From positions 1-14,789 of the forward strand of contig JBPBQN010000180.1 in the NCBI GenBank assembly GCA_050954865.1: DNA of 14,789 nucleotides. Reading direction: 5' to 3'. Shown here in pieces: positions 7,131 to 13,069 of the stretch. A program made the translations under genes and the position numbers. Position 1 is the stretch's first letter, and the number at the start of each line of letters is the position of its first letter. Origin of the DNA: Mucilaginibacter_A sp050954865. GTDB lineage: Bacteria; Bacteroidota; Bacteroidia; Sphingobacteriales; Sphingobacteriaceae. The notes beneath the pieces were generated by a model. That model had not been told where the DNA came from. It made no database searches and saw only the letters and a program-made list of their open reading frames with translations.

Positions 7131-8188
7131 TGATGGAAACGATACAAAACATTTCCTATCCGGTGGTTTTTAATGATGGTTTTGCCGCATTAAACCAACT
7201 TTTGCAGGAGAAAAAATACAGCAAAGTTTTTTTTCTGGTGGATGAAAATACTGAAAAACATTGTTTGCCGCTGCTGATCGAAAACCTGAAAATTACCGAA
7301 TATGATCTGATTGAAGTTACTTCGGGCGAGGAAAACAAAAACATTGATTTTTGCATCGGCATTTGGCGTATGTTGATTGATTTTGGCGCGGATCGTAACA
7401 GTTTGCTCATCAATGTTGGCGGCGGCGTGATTACGGATATGGGCGGATTTGCCGCTTCTACCTTTAAACGCGGAGTTGATTTTGTGCAGGTTCCAACCAC
7501 TTTGCTTGCGCAGGTTGATGCTTCTGTTGGCGGCAAAACCGGCATTGATATGGATCACTTAAAAAATATCATCGGCACGTTTGCGCAGCCCAATGCTGTT
7601 TTTATCGATACAAATTTCCTAAAAACTTTGCCGCAAAGACAACTCGTTTCTGGTTTTGCAGAGATGCTAAAACACGGTTTGATTGCTGATCGCAACTATT
7701 TTTACCTGCTAAAAGAAGCATCGCCTCAAAATATAAATCCGGCGTTGATTCATCATTCCGTTCAGCTTAAAAACAGCGTGGTTTTGCAGGATCCGGAAGA
7801 AAAAGGGCTGCGTAAAATTTTGAATTTCGGTCATACAGTTGGTCATGCCGTAGAAAGTTTTTCGCTTCAAAACGATCAGATTGCTTTAACGCACGGCGAA
7901 GCAATTGCCATCGGCATGATCTGCGAAGCGTATTTATCAACTCAAAAAACAGGTTTATCTGTAAAAGATTTGCAGGAAATTGTAACCACATTTAAAACCT
8001 TTTACGAAAAACATACGATAAAAGAAGCATCCATTCCAGCTTTGCTGGAAATTATGAAAAGCGATAAAAAGAATACTTCCGGCCAGATCAATTGCTCATT
8101 ATTGACGCAGATTGGACATTGTGCTATTGATAATTTCTGTAACGAAGAGGACATTTGCAAAAGTTTAAAATTTTATATAAGTTGTTGA
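7130..8188 (+). CDS. aroB: 3-dehydroquinate synthase
   Basis: A 352-residue enzyme that converts DAHP to 3-dehydroquinate, the second step of the shikimate pathway; it uses NAD+ and a divalent metal. The dinucleotide-binding core is GGGVITDMGG (97-106), followed by VPTTLLAQVDASVGGKTGID (121-140). The metal ligands are visible as Glu178 in GFAEMLKHG, His235 in LNFGHTVGH and His255 in THGEA. Length is normal for the family. The start overlaps the S4 gene stop by one base; a second ATG follows at once (Met-Met), so the exact start could be 7130 or 7133. The next gene begins 1 bp after the stop, giving a compact three-gene operon. Confidence 0.96.
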   Translation: MMETIQNISYPVVFNDGFAALNQLLQEKKYSKVFFLVDENTEKHCLPLLIENLKITEYDLIEVTSGEENKNIDFCIGIWRMLIDFGADRNSLLINVGGGVITDMGGFAASTFKRGVDFVQVPTTLLAQVDASVGGKTGIDMDHLKNIIGTFAQPNAVFIDTNFLKTLPQRQLVSGFAEMLKHGLIADRNYFYLLKEASPQNINPALIHHSVQLKNSVVLQDPEEKGLRKILNFGHTVGHAVESFSLQNDQIALTHGEAIAIGMICEAYLSTQKTGLSVKDLQEIVTTFKTFYEKHTIKEASIPALLEIMKSDKKNTSGQINCSLLTQIGHCAIDNFCNEEDICKSLKFYISC

Positions 8189-8189
8189 T

Positions 8190-9089
8190 ATGTTTGGTTT
8201 AGATCATAAAAACGAAGCCGCCGCTGGATTATTTGCCCTGCTGATTATTTTAACGCTGGTAGAAATGTATTTCAGCTATCGTGAAGACCGTAAACATTAC
8301 GAAAAACGCGATACCTGGACGAATGTTTATCTCACTTCCATCACGTTTTTTATCAATCTGGCCGTAAAAGGAGCTACATTTTTTGTGCTGAATTACTTTT
8401 ATCAGTTTCGTTTTTTCGAGATTAAAAACGTGATTTTATACTGGTTTGTGCTGGTTGCCGTCCAAGATTTTTTATATTGGGTTTTGCATTACGTTGGCCA
8501 TTACAGTCGCATGTTTTGGGCAATGCATGTTACGCACCATTCTTCCGAACATTTTAATTTAACAACCGGTTTTCGCTCTACCGTTTTTGAGCCGCTGTAC
8601 CGCGTGTTTTTTTATCTGCCTTTGGCTTTAATGGGATTTTCGGCATTGGACATTTTGTATGCTTACTTATTGACACAACTTTATGGTAATCTGGTACATA
8701 CGCAGGCAGAAATCAACTTTCCGCGTTGGTATAGCTACATTTTTGTAACGCCGGCGCATCATCGTATTCACCATGCTTCTAACGTTCCTTATCTGGATAA
8801 AAACATGGGGATGCTTTTTATCATTTGGGACCGGATGTTTGGCACTTTTCAGGAAGATTTACCCGAACCAATTAAATACGGCTTAACCACGCAGCCGGAA
8901 GATACACGTGTAACAAACATCATCTTCCACGAATGGAAAGCGTTAATTGCCGATATAAAAAAAGCACCAACATTTTCTGCTAAAGTAAAATATCTGGTGA
9001 TGCCTCCGGGCTGGAGCCATGATGGTAGCACGCAAGTGGCTAAAGTGATGCAGCAGGAGTATTATGCAGATTTGGAGCATAATAAATAA
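8190..9089 (+). CDS. Sterol desaturase/fatty acid hydroxylase family protein
   Basis: A 299-residue integral membrane di-iron oxygenase of the fatty-acid hydroxylase/sterol desaturase superfamily. The histidine clusters that bind the two irons are intact: HYVGH (100-104), HVTHH (113-117) and HRIHH (191-195), plus His170 in NLVHTQ. Hydrophobic segments lie at about 12-29, 48-70, 81-98 and 133-165. The substrate is probably a lipid, since this branch hydroxylates or desaturates acyl chains, but bacterial members are poorly characterised and no sterol route should be assumed. It begins 1 bp after the aroB stop and is therefore probably co-transcribed with the S4 protein and aroB genes. No clear terminator follows it. 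Confidence 0.92.
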   Translation: MFGLDHKNEAAAGLFALLIILTLVEMYFSYREDRKHYEKRDTWTNVYLTSITFFINLAVKGATFFVLNYFYQFRFFEIKNVILYWFVLVAVQDFLYWVLHYVGHYSRMFWAMHVTHHSSEHFNLTTGFRSTVFEPLYRVFFYLPLALMGFSALDILYAYLLTQLYGNLVHTQAEINFPRWYSYIFVTPAHHRIHHASNVPYLDKNMGMLFIIWDRMFGTFQEDLPEPIKYGLTTQPEDTRVTNIIFHEWKALIADIKKAPTFSAKVKYLVMPPGWSHDGSTQVAKVMQQEYYADLEHNK

Positions 9090-9527
9090 CCGTATGATTT
9101 ATTTAAGTAATATTGATTGTGTTGTTTATATTTAGCTTAAAATACAGCCAATAAATTGGGCGGTATCATTACTATTTCAATAAATTCTGATTTTCAAAAC
9201 TGTAAAGCTTTTTGCATAGTTTCTTTTTGGTTTTAATTTCAAATTCCTGATGTTTCAGTATTCCTTTTTTGGCTGTCAGTCGTCATGATTGATGGAAGAT
9301 CAGCTTTTTAAAGAAATGCAGACTGTTCATCTTACTTTCTTAAAATTTTTTTGAATCAATAAGCTTTTTAACAAGGCATAAAATGCAAGTGTATTTCAGC
9401 AAATAACTTCCTTTGGTACAAATAAATCAGCAGTGGAACTGATAAAACCAATGTTAGAAAGGATCTTTAAAGCCGAAAAATTTAGAAGTAAGCGTTAAAA
9501 GTATTTAAGCCATTTTTCTACCTGAAA
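9090..9527. other. Long non-coding stretch with short protein-like fragments
   Basis: I find no complete gene, RNA or repeat here that I can support. The stretch is AT-rich. Two short + strand fragments look somewhat protein-like. One, near 9294-9353, reads MEDQLFKEMQTVHLTFLKFF and then stops. The other, near 9397-9500, includes TSFGTNKSAVELIKPMLERI and ends in KAEKFRSKR, with no start codon ahead of it. They may be remnants of a decayed gene or chance. The left end follows the desaturase gene; the right end is bounded by the tRNA terminator. Confidence 0.4.
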
Positions 9528-9561
9528 CAAAAAAGGCATCTAAATAAATATTTAAATGCCT
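9528..9561 (-). terminator. Intrinsic terminator of the tRNA gene
   Basis: Read on the - strand, AGGCATTTAAAT pairs with ATTTAGATGCCT over 12 bp, with one T-G pair and an ATTT loop. A run of T follows. The stem begins 11 bp past the mature tRNA 3' end. Confidence 0.85.
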
Positions 9562-9572
9562 GATCATCAGTG

Positions 9573-9646
9573 TAGCGGGGAGCAGGATCGAACTGCCGAC
9601 CTTAGGGTTATGAATCCTACGCTCTAACCATCTGAGCTACCCCGCC
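9573..9646 (-). tRNA. tRNA-Met (CAU), elongator-like
   Basis: A 74-nt cloverleaf on the - strand. The acceptor stem starts GGCGGGG and ends CCCCGCT, with discriminator A. The D arm is GCTC-loop-GAGC. The anticodon loop is TTCATAA with anticodon CAU (complement at 9610-9612). The T arm is GGCAG-TTCGATC-CTGCT. CCA is not encoded. The first acceptor pair is G1-U72, and the closing anticodon-stem pair 31-39 is A-C. It lacks the three G-C pairs typical of the initiator anticodon stem, so elongator Met is favoured. A CAU anticodon modified to lysidine and read as Ile cannot be excluded from sequence. Confidence 0.93.
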
Positions 9647-9662
9647 TCGTTTTAAGAGGATG

Positions 9663-9670
9663 CAAATATA
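9663..9670 (-). promoter_or_regulatory. -7 promoter box for tRNA-Met
   Basis: TATATTTG on the - strand is an exact TAnnTTTG box ending 16 bp before the mature tRNA 5' end, leaving room for a short leader removed by RNase P. No strong -33 TTG is visible. Confidence 0.6.
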
Positions 9671-9743
9671 TCAGAAATTAGTTTTAATAAGAAAATTTGT
9701 TAAAATTTACATTTTCTACCTAAAAACTTTCGTATAAGAACAT

Positions 9744-10124
9744 ATGAGTGATAAGAAAAAATTTAAAATTGAGTACGAAATTAAGTCTTCCCCTAAAATT
9801 TTATACAGCTTTTTAAGCGAACCGAACGGGCTGGCGCAGTGGTTTGCAGATGACGTAACCATCCGAGATCAGATTTATACTTTTTCCTGGGATGATGAAA
9901 CGCAGAACGCTAAGTTGCTGAGTATGAAGGAAAACAAATTTGTACGTTTCAGGTGGACGGATGATGATCCGCAGAGTTATTTTGAAATGGAAATTATCCA
10001 GGATGAGTTAACGAATGATGTGGCTTTAGGCATAACAGATTTTGCTTCGGAAGAAAATATTAACGAACGAACTTTAATCTGGAATAATCAGATTGCCTAC
10101 CTGATTGGCGTTTTAGGTGCATAA
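9744..10124 (+). CDS. START-like (SRPBCC fold) small protein
   Basis: A 126-residue protein of the START-like/AHSA1-related group common in Bacteroidota. This is a helix-grip fold expected to hold a hydrophobic ligand or act as a chaperone-like partner; the true role is unknown. Visible features are the opening strand KKFKIEYEIKSSPKILYSFL (about 5-24), the conserved GLAQWFADDV (about 29-38), the strand pair FSWDDE and FVRFRWTDDD, and a long C-terminal helix with WNNQIAYLIGVLGA. It is divergent from the tRNA gene and lies 27 bp upstream of the LptF/G-type permease gene, with no terminator between, so the two are probably co-transcribed. Its stop codon is part of a copy of the dispersed motif. 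Confidence 0.82.
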   Translation: MSDKKKFKIEYEIKSSPKILYSFLSEPNGLAQWFADDVTIRDQIYTFSWDDETQNAKLLSMKENKFVRFRWTDDDPQSYFEMEIIQDELTNDVALGITDFASEENINERTLIWNNQIAYLIGVLGA

Positions 10125-10133
10125 AAACAGTAT
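10121..10133 (-). repeat. Core copy of dispersed motif overlapping a stop codon
   Basis: The + strand ATAAAAACAGTAT is the complement of ATACTGTTTTTAT, the 13-base core of the motif. It includes the TAA stop of the START-like gene (10122-10124). The downstream tail present in most other copies is missing. It faces against the direction of the gene. Confidence 0.5.
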
Positions 10134-10151
10134 CAAACAAGTAAAAAGATA

Positions 10152-11603
10152 TTGAAAAAGATACACAAGCTTATTTTAAAAGCATTTATTCAGCCGTTCT
10201 TCGTCACGTTTTTTATTGTGATGTTTGTTTTGCTGATGCTTTTTTTATTCAAGTATATTGATGATCTGATTGGGAAAGGTTTTGAATGGTACGTTATCCT
10301 GGAGCTGATGATGTATGCTTCAGCAACCAATGTAGCCATGGCTTTGCCGCTCTCCATTTTGCTTTCTTCCATCATGACTTTTGGCAGTTTAGGCGAAAAC
10401 TATGAGTTGGTAGCTATCAAATCTGCCGGCGTTTCGTTAAGCCGCGCCATGTACCCAATGGTAATTATGGTTACTTTCCTTAGTATTTCGGCGTTTATCT
10501 TTTCAGACTACATGCTTCCGGTGGCCAATCTCAAATATTATTCGCTGCTGTATGATGCGCGCCAGCAAAAATCTACCAATTTGTTGCCCGAAGGAATTTT
10601 TAGCAGCAGTTTCCCTGGCTATTCCATCCGTGTACATAAAAAAGATCCGGACGGCATCCGACTTTACGGCATGATGATTTATGAAAAAAACACATCAACC
10701 GGAAACAACAACGTGATTTTTGCCAAAGAAGGCAGCATGTACCGCACACCGGATGATTCTTATTTAGTGCTGAAACTTAAAAATGGCATTCGTTACGAAG
10801 AAGCCAGTGGCGATAAAGGTTACAATCCGCGGCAGCGTTTAACGCGTTTGCGGTTTAAAGAAACCGAGCAAAAGTTTGATCTTTCTAACTTAAAATTTAA
10901 AAGAACAAACGAGAACGAGTTTAAAAGTGCTTACCAGATGATGAATTTAAAGCAGCTTAAAGGAGCACAGAAACAGATTCAACATGGTTTAGACAGCGCT
11001 TTAAGTATAGAATTTAAAGTTTTTAGTCCGTATGTTAAATATTTCTCCATTCCTCACCCCAAAAATCAACAACAGGTAAAGTATAAACTGGCCAAAAACA
11101 TATTAAATACCTTTAAACCAGATGAGCGTTTAAGTGCAGTTGGCGCGGCTTTGGGAGAAGTGCGGTCTCTACAAGGAATTGTTACCCCAAAAGTAGAAAA
11201 CCAAAAAGAAACCTTAAATAATATCCGCAGAACCAAAGTTGAGTTTCAGCGAAAATTTACCTTATCTGCCGCCTGCTTGGTTTTATTTTTAATTGGTGCG
11301 CCGTTGGGTGCTATCATTCGCAAAGGCGGTTTGGGTTTGCCAGTTGTGGTTTCGGTTGTGTTTTTCCTGATTTACCATATTATTTCTACCATCGGAGAAA
11401 AATCTGCCAAAGATGGAAATGTATCGCCGGTTATAGGTATGTGGATTGCCATCGTGGTTTTAACGCCATTAGGTTTTTTTTTAACGTACAAAGCCGCCAC
11501 AGATTCTGCCATTTTTGATGTGGATATTTATAAAAAGGTTTTTGTAAAACTGATTGATCAGGGTTCAAAAATGCTTAAAAAACCACGTACCACGATTAGC
11601 TGA
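10152..11603 (+). CDS. LptF/LptG family lipopolysaccharide export permease
   Basis: A 483-residue YjgP/YjgQ family permease, an inner-membrane subunit that works with the LptB ATPase to pull lipopolysaccharide out of the membrane toward the periplasmic bridge. Layout fits the family: three N-terminal membrane segments (about 12-34, 47-75 and 97-118), a large soluble periplasmic domain (about 130-350), then three C-terminal segments (about 365-385, 395-412 and 425-450). The cytoplasmic coupling-helix region FGSLGENYELVAIKSAGVSL (77-96) is characteristic. The start is TTG at 10152. The only in-frame codons before it lead back to the upstream gene's TAA, and the next ATG lies inside the first membrane segment. 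LptF and LptG cannot be told apart from this sequence alone. Confidence 0.92.
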   Translation: MKKIHKLILKAFIQPFFVTFFIVMFVLLMLFLFKYIDDLIGKGFEWYVILELMMYASATNVAMALPLSILLSSIMTFGSLGENYELVAIKSAGVSLSRAMYPMVIMVTFLSISAFIFSDYMLPVANLKYYSLLYDARQQKSTNLLPEGIFSSSFPGYSIRVHKKDPDGIRLYGMMIYEKNTSTGNNNVIFAKEGSMYRTPDDSYLVLKLKNGIRYEEASGDKGYNPRQRLTRLRFKETEQKFDLSNLKFKRTNENEFKSAYQMMNLKQLKGAQKQIQHGLDSALSIEFKVFSPYVKYFSIPHPKNQQQVKYKLAKNILNTFKPDERLSAVGAALGEVRSLQGIVTPKVENQKETLNNIRRTKVEFQRKFTLSAACLVLFLIGAPLGAIIRKGGLGLPVVVSVVFFLIYHIISTIGEKSAKDGNVSPVIGMWIAIVVLTPLGFFLTYKAATDSAIFDVDIYKKVFVKLIDQGSKMLKKPRTTIS

Positions 11604-11646
11604 TGCTGTTTTTATCAGCCTAAATTTATACCGGTAAAAACAGTAT
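11603..11646. repeat. 44-bp palindrome formed by two inverted motif copies
   Basis: The left arm is ATGCTGTTTTTATC followed by AGCCTAAA (11603-11624). The right arm (11625-11646) is the inverted copy ATACTGTTTTTACC followed by GGTATAAA. The arms abut exactly and agree at 17 of 22 positions. As RNA, the outer 14 bases pair fully if two G-U pairs are allowed. The left arm begins on the last base of the lptF/G stop codon. It may act as a terminator or processing hairpin; that is inference. Confidence 0.7.
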
Positions 11647-11693
11647 TGGTTTTGAATTGACAATCTTCCGACGGCTTCAATCGTATTAATATT

Positions 11694-11701
11694 TAGTTTT
11701 G
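11694..11701 (+). promoter_or_regulatory. -7 promoter box for ribBA
   Basis: TAGTTTTG fits TAnnTTTG. A start shortly after it would leave a leader of roughly 70 bases before the ATG at 11780, which contains the hairpin at 11718-11760. No clear TTG at -33. Confidence 0.45.
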
Positions 11702-11717
11702 CAACCGAAGCAATTTA

Positions 11718-11760
11718 ACAGATAGTTTTTTAGCATATAATCTCGCTAAAAATCATCTGT
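11718..11760 (+). promoter_or_regulatory. Hairpin in ribBA leader
   Basis: ACAGAT (11718-11723) pairs with ATCTGT (11755-11760), and TTTTTAGC (11727-11734) pairs with GCTAAAAA (11745-11752), around a 10-base loop and a small internal loop. TTTTG follows. It does not resemble the FMN riboswitch. It could be a weak terminator or a translation-control element. Confidence 0.4.
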
Positions 11761-11779
11761 TTTGTATAATCACTATGCT

Positions 11780-13000
11780 ATGTTAAATACGATAAAAGAA
11801 GCAATTGAAGATATAAAAGCCGGTAAAATAATCATCATTGTAGATGATGAAGACCGCGAAAACGAAGGTGATTTTTACATTCCAGCCAAAAATGCCACGC
11901 CGGAAGCCATCAATTTTATGGCGCGTTTTGGTCGTGGATTAATTTGTGCACCCATTTCCCGCAACATTGCGCAGCGTTTGCAACTGGATTTGATGGTTGG
12001 CAACAATACGGCTTCGCACGAAACCAATTTTACCGTTTCTATTGATTTACTTGGCCATGGTTGCACTACTGGCATTTCGGCAAGTGATCGTTCTAAAACG
12101 GTTTTAGGGCTGGTTGATCCGGAAATGCAAGCTTCAGATTTTGGCCGGCCGGGACATATTTTCCCACTGATTTCTAAAGAAGGCGGCGTGCTCAGGCGTG
12201 CGGGCCATACAGAAGCTGCTACGGATTTAGCTGTGATGGCTGGTTTTGATGCGGCGGGCGTTATTTGCGAGATTTTGAAAGAAGATGGCGAAATGGCACG
12301 TTTGCCTGATCTGGAAGTGTTGGCGAAAGAACATGATCTTAAAATCATTTCTATTGAAAACCTGATCAAGCATAAAATGAATTCGGAAAGCCTGATTACA
12401 AAAGAAATTTCTGTAAAAATGCCAACCGAATGGGGCGACTTTGACATGATTGCCTATACGCAAAAAAGTACCGGCGAACATCATATTGCGTTGGTAAAAG
12501 GAACCTGGGAGCCGGATGAACCGGTGCTGGTGCGCGTACACAGTTCTTGCATTACCGGCGATATTTTTGGTTCCTGCCGCTGCGATTGTGGTCCGCAATT
12601 GCACAAAGCCATGGAAATTATCCAAAAAGAAGGCAAAGGCGTGATTGTTTATATGAACCAGGAAGGCCGCGGAATTGGGTTGATCAACAAATTAAAAGCG
12701 TATCATTTACAGGAAAATGGTTACGATACGGTTACCGCAAATTTGCAATTGGGTTTTAAAATGGATCAGCGTGATTATGGCGTTGGCGCACAGATTATCC
12801 GTGATTTGCATATCACCAACATGAGATTACTCACCAATAATCCAAAAAAACGTACTGGCTTATCTGGTTACGGATTGGAAATTGTAGAAACTGTGCCGAT
12901 CGAAGTTTCTTCCAATCCGCATAACGAGTTTTATCTCCAAACCAAGAGAGATAAAATGGGCCATTCTATTTTAAAGGAAAACCACGAACAGCCGAACTAA
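11780..13000 (+). CDS. ribBA: Bifunctional DHBP synthase / GTP cyclohydrolase II
   Basis: A 406-residue fusion supplying both riboflavin branch precursors. The RibB half makes 3,4-dihydroxy-2-butanone 4-phosphate from ribulose 5-phosphate; the RibA half opens GTP. RibB motifs (about 1-200) are DDEDRENEGD (22-31), LGHGCTTGISASDRSKT (91-107) and RRAGHTEAAT (139-148), all with the expected catalytic acids and His. RibA motifs (about 210-395) are the zinc cysteines 257, 268 and 270 in SSCITGDIFGSCRCDCG, then NQEGRGIGL (293-301), DQRDYG (329-334, with Asp329 and Arg331) and TNNPKKRTG (352-360). Both halves look active. I chose the ATG at 11780, where the conserved MLNTIKEAIEDIKAG begins; an in-frame TTG at 11762 would add six unconserved residues. 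Confidence 0.95.
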   Translation: MLNTIKEAIEDIKAGKIIIIVDDEDRENEGDFYIPAKNATPEAINFMARFGRGLICAPISRNIAQRLQLDLMVGNNTASHETNFTVSIDLLGHGCTTGISASDRSKTVLGLVDPEMQASDFGRPGHIFPLISKEGGVLRRAGHTEAATDLAVMAGFDAAGVICEILKEDGEMARLPDLEVLAKEHDLKIISIENLIKHKMNSESLITKEISVKMPTEWGDFDMIAYTQKSTGEHHIALVKGTWEPDEPVLVRVHSSCITGDIFGSCRCDCGPQLHKAMEIIQKEGKGVIVYMNQEGRGIGLINKLKAYHLQENGYDTVTANLQLGFKMDQRDYGVGAQIIRDLHITNMRLLTNNPKKRTGLSGYGLEIVETVPIEVSSNPHNEFYLQTKRDKMGHSILKENHEQPN

Positions 13001-13009
13001 TTTTCGGAT

Positions 13010-13061
13010 GCTTCTTTTACCGGTGTTTTTTTGGTGATCAATTTTACCCGATAAAAGAAGC
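13010..13061. repeat. Inverted repeat between convergent genes
   Basis: GCTTCTTTTACCGG (13010-13023) pairs with CCGATAAAAGAAGC (13048-13061) with a single C-A mismatch, around a 24-base loop. It lies between the ribBA and TamB-like stops. Neither side has a flanking T-tract after the stem, so it is not a standard terminator. It may still shield the 3' ends of both converging transcripts. Confidence 0.5.
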
Positions 13062-13069
13062 CTTCCCAC

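Noticed and set aside
7156..7558. Two overlapping antisense open frames within aroB
   Set aside because: Composition mirrors the aroB codons, with no start context and no known domains; these are shadows.
7593..7606. ATGCTGTTTTTATC inside aroB, identical to the outer 14 bases of the palindrome's left arm
   Set aside because: It encodes the normal aroB segment NAVFID, so the match is explained by coding. It does show the core is not restricted to intergenic DNA and should be included when counts are tested.
9066..9105. AATAAAT...ATTTATT inverted repeat after the sterol desaturase gene as a terminator
   Set aside because: Only A-T pairs, no GC core and no T-tract; too weak to call.
11647..11779. 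FMN riboswitch upstream of ribBA
   Set aside because: None of the conserved RFN sequence blocks is present and the leader is too short for the aptamer.
11875..12447. Long open frame antisense to ribBA
   Set aside because: It lies wholly within the conserved RibB-encoding region, has no recognisable domain and is best explained as a shadow of the real gene.
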